Below, in pieces: positions 10,871 through 18,598 of a stretch of DNA of 45,131 bases. The translations under genes and the position numbers were made by a program. Origin of the DNA: Nanobdellota archaeon. GTDB taxonomy: Archaea; Nanobdellota; Nanobdellia; Woesearchaeales; GW2011-AR9. The notes under the pieces were generated by a model, which was not told the origin of the DNA, did not search any database, and saw only the letters and a list, made by a program, of their open reading frames with translations. Where the stretch lies: positions 1 through 45,131 of the forward strand of contig JAUSJN010000061.1 in the NCBI GenBank assembly GCA_030647325.1, read 5' to 3'. Position 1 is the first letter of the stretch, and every line of letters starts with the position of its first letter.

Positions 10871-11252
10871 GAATCTAGTACCCATCACCAGCACGGAACA
10901 AGCGAGAGAATTGGGGCAAGTGGGCGGCTCTGTTTCTAGCGATAGAAAGCGGTTTGCTGCGCGGCTACGGGAACTGAAGAAGAAAGCGCTGACTGATGAA
11001 GCTGCGGCTGAGATTGTTGAGCTGATTGAGGACTCTTCTGCCAGCGCATTAAGTGCTCTACTGTTCATCAATTCTATAAAAGAAAAGGAACTATCTGTTT
11101 CGGAGCAACTAAAACTTGGTCATTTGATGATTGCATGGCACAAGGCGCACCATGGAGAGGTTCGGCATAATCGAAATGCTAACGTGGGGGTTACATATGA
11201 GACCATCCAAGAGATGATGATGCGAGACCCACCGCCAGAGCAGGAGAAGTGA
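10860..11252 (+). CDS. Hypothetical element-encoded protein
   Basis: 130-aa ORF overlapping the upstream gene by 11 nt; ARELGQVGGSVSSDRKRFAARLRELKKKA. Confidence 0.6.
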   Translation: MNSENLVPITSTEQARELGQVGGSVSSDRKRFAARLRELKKKALTDEAAAEIVELIEDSSASALSALLFINSIKEKELSVSEQLKLGHLMIAWHKAHHGEVRHNRNANVGVTYETIQEMMMRDPPPEQEK

Positions 11253-11479
11253 TTTTCTTTGCTCTTAGATCAACTAAACCAGTAATAACAATGCAATAGA
11301 CTGGGTAGGGGTGAAGTTTTGATGAAAGAAAGAGCAAGTAACTACCTCGCAGAAATTTTCACCAAAATTTCATTTTCCACCAATTAAGGATAATCAACAC
11401 AAGAATCATGATTGCTTGGTCTGCATCTCCAAATTCTGTTAGCTATTTTTAGCCAACCTCTGATAAACCCATGCAAAAA

Positions 11480-12220
11480 TTACTCAGCAGATTTAACTTC
11501 AATTACTTTTGATTTAGTAAATTCTATGTAGTCTGTTAAGGGACCTTTGTTGTAAGTTACAAATTCTCCAGAAAAAACAATTGTATCTCCGATATTAGCT
11601 TCTAATAGTTTATCTTTTTCTTCTGGCGGGAAGAAAGCTTTAACAGCAGGCATTAAATTATAAGGATATTCATACGTCTCCATAGCTACATATTGTGAAG
11701 AAAGTGAAGCTTTATCAATGTTATCAGTATAAAGAGATGTTTTAATTCTTTTACCTTTAAATTCTTTTATTTTTTCTTCTACTTGTAAATCAGATAATCC
11801 TTTAAACTCATTAAATATTTCCGCTGAAGTCATTTCTAGGTCATAATCTTTTTTACATTTATTAGAAGAACATATGCTAGCACTATCACAATCAGAATCC
11901 TTTAGACATTCTGGCTGTTCTTCTGTTTCCTCAACAACTTCATAACCCTCTTCTCCGCCCATCAAAGATATGCCAACTATGAAAAGCACTACGAATACAA
12001 CTATCCTTAACCATCCAGAAAATTCAAGATGAAATTTATCTTTAATAAAATCATGAGTTCGTGGAAGAAGTATTACTCCACTAAGAATGATAAGTAATCC
12101 CCCTATTACATTGTCTGTAAGGCCGAATAGGCCAGCAATAATAACCATAGCTCCAAAGACCCATCCAAGAATAAGCCCGAGGCCTATTTTTATGGTTTCC
12201 TTTTTTTGTTCTTTAGCCAT
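11480..12220 (-). CDS. Membrane protein with two or more N-terminal TM segments and a Cys-rich (CLKDSDCDSASICSSNKC) linker
   Basis: Hydrophobic N-terminal segments; soluble C-terminal beta-rich domain. Confidence 0.65.
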   Translation of the reverse strand: MAKEQKKETIKIGLGLILGWVFGAMVIIAGLFGLTDNVIGGLLIILSGVILLPRTHDFIKDKFHLEFSGWLRIVVFVVLFIVGISLMGGEEGYEVVEETEEQPECLKDSDCDSASICSSNKCKKDYDLEMTSAEIFNEFKGLSDLQVEEKIKEFKGKRIKTSLYTDNIDKASLSSQYVAMETYEYPYNLMPAVKAFFPPEEKDKLLEANIGDTIVFSGEFVTYNKGPLTDYIEFTKSKVIEVKSAE

Positions 12221-12311
12221 GTTAAGAAGATGAATTTTTTTTCAATTATAAATCTTTTGGTCACACTACGGTCTTATTTGGTTAAATACTATTTGGTCTT
12301 ACTTTGGTCAC

Positions 12312-12560
12312 ATGGTGGATACTTACCTCCTAGCCTATGTCCAGAGAGCAAAGAATAGATTGCAGATTCTAAAGCTTCTAGAAACTAAAGAAAAGACCCA
12401 GGCGCAGCTGCACAAAGAAAGCGGGATGTACAGGACGCATGTCCGCAGGACGCTGCTAGAGCTTGAAGGAAAAGGATTAGTGAAGTGCTTGAATCCAAAG
12501 GATAGGCTATACAAAATTTATAAGATTACTGGACAAGGTAAAGTGATCTTGGCAAAATGA
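12312..12560 (+). CDS. Winged-helix transcriptional regulator
   Basis: NRLQILKLLETKEKTQAQLHKESGMYRTHVRRTLLELEGKGLVKC. Confidence 0.75.
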   Translation: MVDTYLLAYVQRAKNRLQILKLLETKEKTQAQLHKESGMYRTHVRRTLLELEGKGLVKCLNPKDRLYKIYKITGQGKVILAK

Positions 12561-12578
12561 ATATAGGTAAGTATAGAA

Positions 12579-13388
12579 TTACTTCTTTTTAATTTGCATA
12601 ATTAAATCTCGTTTGTATTGTTCCCATTGTTCCTTTACCTGGCGCTGATAGGTTAGAAAGATAGTAGACTGTTCAAACTCATCAGCATAAGAAATGAGAC
12701 AATCTTCCAACCGAGGATATTTTTTTATAAAAAATTCAATTTTTTTAAGGTTATCCCCATATGTAAAATTAGTTGATGCAGGAAGAGGTGGCAAAGTTAC
12801 ATCCACCAAAGAGTAAGCTAAATCTTGTTCTAAGCATTCGGAAAGTAAATCTAATTCTATCTCATATCCTTCTGAAGTAAGCTTTATTCTCTTATCTTTC
12901 CCGTTCTGAATATTCCCATGCCTATAGCCCCATAATCCGCATTGGCCATCTGTAACTTCTCTGCTATGTTTGAAATACCTACATAAAACAGAAATCTCAA
13001 ATCTTTCTATCACATATCTGAAATCGCTTATTGCTTTATTACCAACCCTATTTGCCATAACGCAGTGCACGCTAGAATCAGATGTTAAAACCTTAAAGAT
13101 TTCAAGAATATTTTCGAAGGGTATTTTACCAGAGCCATCACAAACTATAACAAAATCTGGGGGAGTAGGCATGTTTTTTAGAACTTCGATAATACCTTTT
13201 CCTTTTGGTTTCCCTTGTAGGAAAGAATTTATCGGAACATAAGTATAATCTGTTCCTGCAAATTTGATTTCTGGTTGTTCAACTCCTAAAATAGATAATT
13301 GTGGACCAATTATTTTTTGAAAGCATTCTAATATCTCAGGGTATTTAGTAGAATTACCTGTAATTGGAAAGATGCAAACTACTTTCAT
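12579..13388 (-). CDS. GT-A fold glycosyltransferase-like protein
   Basis: VIVCDGSGKIP, MANRVGNKAISDF, TDGQCGLWGYRH, SEGYEIELDLL pattern typical of GT2/DPM-like enzymes. Confidence 0.6.
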   Translation of the reverse strand: MKVVCIFPITGNSTKYPEILECFQKIIGPQLSILGVEQPEIKFAGTDYTYVPINSFLQGKPKGKGIIEVLKNMPTPPDFVIVCDGSGKIPFENILEIFKVLTSDSSVHCVMANRVGNKAISDFRYVIERFEISVLCRYFKHSREVTDGQCGLWGYRHGNIQNGKDKRIKLTSEGYEIELDLLSECLEQDLAYSLVDVTLPPLPASTNFTYGDNLKKIEFFIKKYPRLEDCLISYADEFEQSTIFLTYQRQVKEQWEQYKRDLIMQIKKK

Positions 13389-13408
13389 TGTAAGTGAGGA
13401 AAGAACGC

Positions 13409-13669
13409 TTATTGTGAAGTTGCTTCTCTAGTAAACTTTATTACTTCTTCATACGTTCCTGCAATAGTGATATAAGCATTTTCTACAAGAGGGATCTCAT
13501 TAGGAGGATTAACTCCTTTTAGAGCACCATCTGTGGGGTCACGATAGATATACTTCACAAACTGGATAGTCGGGTAAGCTTTTTTTAACTCTCCAATGAA
13601 CTTATAAGTGGTAAGAATCCTGCTTTGATTTAATAGGGGCAGTTCCACTTTTATTGTTTCCTGTATCAT
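13409..13669 (-). CDS. Hypothetical protein
   Basis: 86-aa ORF in element 1. Confidence 0.5.
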   Translation of the reverse strand: MIQETIKVELPLLNQSRILTTYKFIGELKKAYPTIQFVKYIYRDPTDGALKGVNPPNEIPLVENAYITIAGTYEEVIKFTREATSQ

Positions 13670-13748
13670 CTTTCCCTAAATTTATTGAAAACAATGGAGT
13701 ATAAAAAGTCTTCGTTTTCAAATTAGGTAGTTACTATCTACCTAACTT

Positions 13749-14981
13749 TTAGCTCCTCATCTCTTCCAAAATCTCTTGCATCAGCTCTTTCTTAATTACG
13801 CTCTTTATATCCAATAACTGCTGCTCTTTCTTTCTATCTTGTGATTTTAGATCTTCAACAGCTGTTGCACTTAAAGGATGCGTACAATTCTGGCAGTAAT
13901 CGCTCTTAGGCTCATTAGAATACTTACATACTCCGCAGATAGCGTTCTTCTCTTGTTCAACTTCTTCTGTCTTTAGACCGTGAATCTTCTCTATGGCCTG
14001 ACGTTGGTCTTCATCGCTGAGCCGCCCGTAGACCTCGGAGTAGGTTCTAGTTGTAGCATGGCCAAACTCTTTCATAGCTATAGAATCCGCCAATCCTGCG
14101 GTTTTGGACATCACAATAGCTGAATGGCGCAGGTTGTAGAAGTCTAGTGGTTTTTCCATACCTGCTTTCTTTCCAATATCCCAAACCCGCAACTGAAGAG
14201 CCCGGTAGCCATATTCTTCATAGGCAACTATCCTTTGCTTATTTTTCCAATCATTACGCATTTTTATCCATAATGGCGAGTTTTTCTTCTTGAGGGGATG
14301 TTCCCGCCACCATTTCTGCAAATAGGGGCTGCACCTATACAAATGCCTGATTCTTCGGCTGGACTCGGTTTTAGTGCCTCGCACAGAGAGCTTGACGATT
14401 CCATTGCCATTAAACTCAACATCGCCATAGCGCAGGTCTACAAATTCAGAAGGACGCAATCCTGCCTCTGCTTGAGTAGCTATGATGGCCTGCATTTGAA
14501 TATCTGAAGTGGCCGCAACCATCTTCTTAACATCTTCCCAGCTAACCATATCAGCAGGCGTTAAGTCTCTCTTGGCTCTTTTACCATTTTTAATATCAGC
14601 GAACCCCTTAGGCTTCTCTCCTGCGTTTAACCAGCGAATAAAGGCATTAGAAACGTTGATTACGGTTTGGTAGGTTGCTAGAGACATGTTCTTACCGCCG
14701 CGCACTGGGGAAGTCTTAATCCCTGCAAAATAAGAGTTTATCTTTTCCTTCTGGTGCATGTCGGCAACAATATCTGGGGTAAGTCTTAGTACATAGGCGA
14801 TATGCTTCAAGAAAATAGCCTTACGGGAAGGTTTTATCCCTTCAACATCATATTTGTCTAAGAATTTCTTCACATACTCTTTGTTTTGGTCAGAAATAGA
14901 CTGGTCTGAGAAAAACCTCTCTCGTGCAGTCTCAAAGACTTTCTCATAATTGGTTATTGGCAAGTATAAACACCCATGCAT
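13749..14981 (-). CDS. Tyrosine recombinase/integrase of element 1 with C-terminal zinc ribbon
   Basis: AGLRPSEFVDLRYGD, RGTKTESSRR, YNLRHSAIV, FGHATTRTYSEVYGRL; C-terminal CGVC...CQNC; next to the tRNA-Tyr attachment site. Confidence 0.9.
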   Translation of the reverse strand: MHGCLYLPITNYEKVFETARERFFSDQSISDQNKEYVKKFLDKYDVEGIKPSRKAIFLKHIAYVLRLTPDIVADMHQKEKINSYFAGIKTSPVRGGKNMSLATYQTVINVSNAFIRWLNAGEKPKGFADIKNGKRAKRDLTPADMVSWEDVKKMVAATSDIQMQAIIATQAEAGLRPSEFVDLRYGDVEFNGNGIVKLSVRGTKTESSRRIRHLYRCSPYLQKWWREHPLKKKNSPLWIKMRNDWKNKQRIVAYEEYGYRALQLRVWDIGKKAGMEKPLDFYNLRHSAIVMSKTAGLADSIAMKEFGHATTRTYSEVYGRLSDEDQRQAIEKIHGLKTEEVEQEKNAICGVCKYSNEPKSDYCQNCTHPLSATAVEDLKSQDRKKEQQLLDIKSVIKKELMQEILEEMRS

Positions 14982-15034
14982 ATTTGGGCCAATACTTCCT
15001 TATAAACACTGCTGTAGGGGATTACATATAAAGT

Positions 15035-15049
15035 AAAGTCCCCCCTCCC
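15035..15049. repeat. Attachment repeat of element 1 containing the tRNA-Tyr 3' end
   Basis: AAAGTCCCCCCTCCC identical to 8934-8948. Confidence 0.85.
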
Positions 15050-15260
15050 GGACTTTCACCAGTTATCACGATTAGTTTTAGGTGACTAAGCGAATGCAAT
15101 GAGCGCAGTCGCCCCGCCTCCCAAGTGGCGTGACACTTGATTTGAACCGGGGATCCCTCGGTGACTACACGACTGATTGTTTTTCATCCAGTTACGTCGC
15201 TAAGACGGTATGTCAAACAACTGCTACAGCCGAGTGTTCTAGCCGCTAAACTAAGGGGGG
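15039..15260 (-). tRNA. tRNA-Tyr(GUA) with two introns: anticodon loop (61 nt) and an 88-nt T-loop intron (15053-15140)
   Basis: rc: acceptor CCCCCCT/AGGGGGG (C1:G72, as in archaeal tRNA-Tyr), anticodon stem CTCGG/CCGAG with CTGTAG^A, T-arm CCCGG-TTCAAA[88]T-CCGGG; spliced length 73 nt. Confidence 0.9.
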
Positions 15261-15475
15261 ATTTCTTCTCTGAGTTGTGGTGTGTTTATTAAGTTTTTGT
15301 TCAGATGAGCCATTTCTTAAAACAAAAATCTTATAAACCAAAAAGTTTTACTAGAACATCATTACTAGAACATAATGTTCTTAGTATGAATAGAGGATTT
15401 TGAAAAAATCATTCAAAATCCTTCTTTGAAGGCCCAATCTTTTGTACAAGCCTTCAATAAATTAGAGGTGATAGT

Positions 15476-15853
15476 ATGGCAAAGAAGATGATGAGTGGAG
15501 GAAGCCGCGGCATGTTAGGCAGCTGGTCCTTCTTAGTAGGTTTGCTTTTGGCAGTACTTTTAGGAGTGGGACTTACCGGTCCTTACGCAACACAGATGTA
15601 TTGGGTAGTGTTCCTATTAGGTATTGTGGTGGGATTATTGAATATAACTTCCCAGGAAGCGTCAGCATTTTTGACTGCAGGTACGGTGCTGGTCTTGGTT
15701 TCATACCTTGGCGCAGATGTTTTAGGATCCGCAGCACAGGCTGGCTTAGGATTAGATAGTTTAGTTAGTATTCTACAATCAATCCTGACCCTTTTCGTCC
15801 CAGCAACTATCGTAGTTGCGGTGCGAGCAGTATTTGGCTTGGCAAGAAATTAA
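15476..15853 (+). CDS. Conserved archaeal membrane protein
   Basis: 125 aa with several hydrophobic segments, purine-rich sequence upstream of the start. Confidence 0.7.
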   Translation: MAKKMMSGGSRGMLGSWSFLVGLLLAVLLGVGLTGPYATQMYWVVFLLGIVVGLLNITSQEASAFLTAGTVLVLVSYLGADVLGSAAQAGLGLDSLVSILQSILTLFVPATIVVAVRAVFGLARN

Positions 15854-15930
15854 ATTTTTTCTTTTCTTTTTTTTCTTTTTTAGAAGTCTGAAGATAAATT
15901 TTTATAAATGAAGTTCATTCTAATATCTAT

Positions 15931-16164
15931 ATGGATGAAAAGAAGAGAGAAATGCTTGAAAGAGCAGGTTTTGGTAAAAGGCTTATTGACGAACTAGCTA
16001 AGGTAGATGTCTCTGGATTAGAAGAAATCTTACCTGAATTAAGGGAGAAAACACTTGAACATTTGGCTTCTAAGGTTTATAGTAGACCTGAACCAATGCC
16101 GGAAAGATCTTGGTTATCTGATAAGTATCAGCGTGCAGTTGAATTTTTTAGAAAATATCTTTAG
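15931..16164 (+). CDS. Hypothetical protein
   Basis: 77-aa ORF with a TATA-like upstream sequence. Confidence 0.5.
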   Translation: MDEKKREMLERAGFGKRLIDELAKVDVSGLEEILPELREKTLEHLASKVYSRPEPMPERSWLSDKYQRAVEFFRKYL

Positions 16165-16224
16165 GTTGGTTGTAGCAAAAAACAACAAACTTTATTAATA
16201 ATTTACCTTTTGCCATTCTTATAT

Positions 16225-16383
16225 GCGGTAGTAGTATAGTGGTTAGTATTCGGCCTTGCCAGAGATTCCCGAGAAACCAAATGTTTCTGGGCACCGAAAA
16301 TCAAAGATTTTCGAGTGTTTGCAAAAAATCTCGTAAAAGTCTGTAATGAGGCTGTGACCGGGGTTCGACTCCCCGCTACCGCA
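16225..16383 (+). tRNA. tRNA-Gly(GCC) with an 87-nt anticodon-loop intron (16262-16348)
   Basis: Acceptor GCGGTAG/CTACCGC, anticodon stem CGGCC/GGCTG, loop TTGCCA^A, T-arm CGGGGTTCGACTCCCCG; spliced length 72 nt. Confidence 0.92.
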
Positions 16384-16447
16384 CTTCTTTATTTATTCTT
16401 TCTAGCACAGATAATCATTTAAACGAAAACTAAGTCTCTCCTTTTCT

Positions 16448-16547
16448 GCGGCCAGATGCGAAAGAAGAGGTTGAGCTTGTGAAACCCAGCTGGTTAATCG
16501 AATGATAGTAAAACCTGTCTCGCAAGGTCTGGCTGCTTTCTTTTTTA
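16448..16547 (+). ncRNA. Candidate structured RNA upstream of PNP, followed by a T-rich run
   Basis: Nested helices GCGGCCAGA/TCTGGCTGC (16448-16456/16528-16536), TGCGA/TCGCA, AGGTT/AACCT, then TTTCTTTTTT. Confidence 0.5.
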
Positions 16548-16563
16548 TGGAGGAGAAAATAAA

Positions 16564-17496
16564 ATGGTTTCAGGACGTAGAGAATTAAAAGCGTGGTATG
16601 GCTTTCAACAAAATTATGAAAAAAAAGTAAAAGAAGCTGCTGCTTTTCTAGAGCAATTTTTACCTGACCATTTCAGCCCTCAATTTGGAATAACTCTTGG
16701 TTCTGGCTTAGGGGATCTAGCGGATGAGATCATGGCAGATGTGGTAATTCCGTATAAGGATATCCCTCACTTTCCGCAAACGACCGTTCCAGGACATGAA
16801 GGGACATTGATCTTTGGTGAACTGAAGGGTGTTCAATTAGCAGGCCTAAAAGGAAGAAAGCATTACTACGAAGTCGCTGACCTGCCATTTAATGTGGGCA
16901 TGCTGCAAGTGGTTTTCCCAGTACATGTCCTTGCCGAACTAGGTTTTAAGAATTATTTTGCCACTAACGCAGCTGGAGGATTGAATCAGGAATACAATAT
17001 CGGGGATATGATGGTGATCAGTTCCCATATCAATATGATGCCTAATGCTTTGCTGGGAAGGCAGCATGATTTCTCTCGGGTTGATGATGGCCAGCCAGTA
17101 TGGCGTTTTCAGCCCATGAATGGAGCATATGATCAAGAATGGAGTAATTTGCTTCTGAGCGCGGCGGGAATACATGGCCGACACATGCATCATGGGAAGT
17201 ATTTAGCAGTAACTGGGCCGACCTATGAAACTGAAGGAGAATGTCTTGCTTTCAGAGAAGGCATGGGTGCGGATGCGGTTGGCATGTCCACTGCTCCGGA
17301 AGTGATTGTCGCTCGGAATAGAGGGATGAAGTGCGTAGGGATGTCCTGCATCACCAATAAAATTGCTGCTGATGGAACTAATGCGACCAATCATGAAGAG
17401 GTAAAGGCAATCTTGGAATCATCAGAGGTGCGCAACAGGTTGACTAGCACCGTCGCTGATTTCTTTGCCTTGTATAGGGAAAGGAATAATGGATAA
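16564..17496 (+). CDS. Purine nucleoside phosphorylase (PNP/MTAP family)
   Basis: GITLGSGLGDLAD, GRKHYYE, ATNAAGGLN, GPTYETEGECLAFREGMGADAVGMSTAPEVIVARNRGMKCVGMSCITNKIA. Confidence 0.95.
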   Translation: MVSGRRELKAWYGFQQNYEKKVKEAAAFLEQFLPDHFSPQFGITLGSGLGDLADEIMADVVIPYKDIPHFPQTTVPGHEGTLIFGELKGVQLAGLKGRKHYYEVADLPFNVGMLQVVFPVHVLAELGFKNYFATNAAGGLNQEYNIGDMMVISSHINMMPNALLGRQHDFSRVDDGQPVWRFQPMNGAYDQEWSNLLLSAAGIHGRHMHHGKYLAVTGPTYETEGECLAFREGMGADAVGMSTAPEVIVARNRGMKCVGMSCITNKIAADGTNATNHEEVKAILESSEVRNRLTSTVADFFALYRERNNG

Positions 17497-17530
17497 ATAA
17501 TTTTATATATCTCTTCTTCTTTATCTTTTC

Positions 17531-18100
17531 ATGGGATTTTTTAGACGGTGGTCAGCGCTTACTATGTTAGTGATTTTTTTGCTTTTAATAGGTTGTGAGC
17601 AGACTCAATTACAACAGGCTGGATCTTTACCGGCGGTAGAAGTTGCTGAAGGTGAAGAAACAGATGGAACGATCCCGGTGGCAGAGCAAGCTCTTACTTC
17701 TTGTCAATATAACAGCGATTGTAAGGATAATCTGCTGTGCATCGACGGCAGCTGCAAGACCTTGGCCAGCCTGTATAAAACTGATTGTGATAATAAATGC
17801 ACCATCACTGCGGTGAGCGTCAAGACCAGCGACGGGGAGAAATATGATCTGGGCTTGGGGCAGGGAAGTTATACCGCTGCCGGGGCATTGGAATGGAAAT
17901 TGTTGAAGACGCCAGATTATTGCCAGGGAGAAAACCCGTTGGTGGCAGTTAATCTTATCAAGAAAACTACTGGCAAGGTGGTGGGCGAACAAATCTTGAC
18001 GTTACATGAAGGAGATACCAGCGAAGAAGTTACTCATCCGACCGTCAAGAGCGTGAAGTTCACCGCGACGTTAGCTGGGGTGACGGAGAATTGTTCTTAG
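17531..18100 (+). CDS. Secreted lipoprotein-like protein
   Basis: Signal peptide with lipobox-like LLIGCEQ; CQYNSDCKDNLLCIDGSCK motif. Confidence 0.65.
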   Translation: MGFFRRWSALTMLVIFLLLIGCEQTQLQQAGSLPAVEVAEGEETDGTIPVAEQALTSCQYNSDCKDNLLCIDGSCKTLASLYKTDCDNKCTITAVSVKTSDGEKYDLGLGQGSYTAAGALEWKLLKTPDYCQGENPLVAVNLIKKTTGKVVGEQILTLHEGDTSEEVTHPTVKSVKFTATLAGVTENCS

Positions 18101-18123
18101 AATTTTAATCAAATAATAAAAAG

Positions 18124-18395
18124 TGGCCCTACCGGGACTTTCACAGTTATCACGATTAGTTTAAGTGACTAAGCGAATGCAATGCAAGAAATGTGGAAAA
18201 TTACCACATTTCTGCACAGAAAACTGATCGTTGTCAGTTTTCTTGTGAGCGCAGTCGCTCCGCCTCTCAAGTGGCGTGACACTTGATTTGAACCCAGGAC
18301 CTCTGGCTTTCCAAGCAGGATTAATGGTATAGTTACGTTGAACCATTAACGGTCATATAAGACCAGCGCTCTAAACCAGGCTGAGCTATAGGGCC
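18124..18395 (-). tRNA. tRNA-Ile(UAU) with two introns: anticodon loop (47 nt) and a 149-nt T-loop intron (18138-18286)
   Basis: rc: acceptor GGCCCTA/TAGGGCC, anticodon stem CTGGT/GCCAG with CTTATA^A, T-arm CTGGG-TTCAAA[149]T-CCCGG. Confidence 0.87.
18185..18247 (-). repeat. 63-nt paired-hairpin module inserted within the tRNA-Ile T-loop intron
   Basis: Absent from the homologous tRNA-Tyr intron; similar modules at 29866-29923 and 29932-29993. Confidence 0.75.
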
Positions 18396-18598
18396 AATTG
18401 TGATAGAATTACTTTTCTTTAAAAGGTTTGTTGTATTGTTTCTAGATCTGGATCATTTATCTTGGCATTAACAATTTACTTTAAAAGTTTTCTGGCTTTT
18501 TAAATCATTTTTAAAGAGAGTTAAAAATTCCTTTTCTCTACCCGGGAATTACTACAAACTTATATAAAGCAAAAAATAAGCTTTCTTCGTAGGTTTAC

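Larger units (their letters stand above)
8934..15049. mobile_element. Integrated genetic element 1 (~6.1 kb), integrated at tRNA-Tyr
   Basis: 15-bp direct repeats at the ends, integrase gene next to the tRNA, accessory gene content. Confidence 0.82.

Noticed and set aside
15053-15140. Group I or group II self-splicing intron in tRNA-Tyr/tRNA-Ile
   Set aside because: Too short and no recognisable P7/P3-P8 core or domain V; the bulge-helix-bulge reading explains both junctions exactly
18185-18247. Rho-independent terminators as explanation for the paired hairpins
   Set aside because: They lie inside a tRNA intron, have conserved bulges and loops, and are not followed by U-tracts
18161-18346. 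Minus-strand 61-aa ORF across the tRNA-Ile gene
   Set aside because: Lies entirely within the tRNA and its introns
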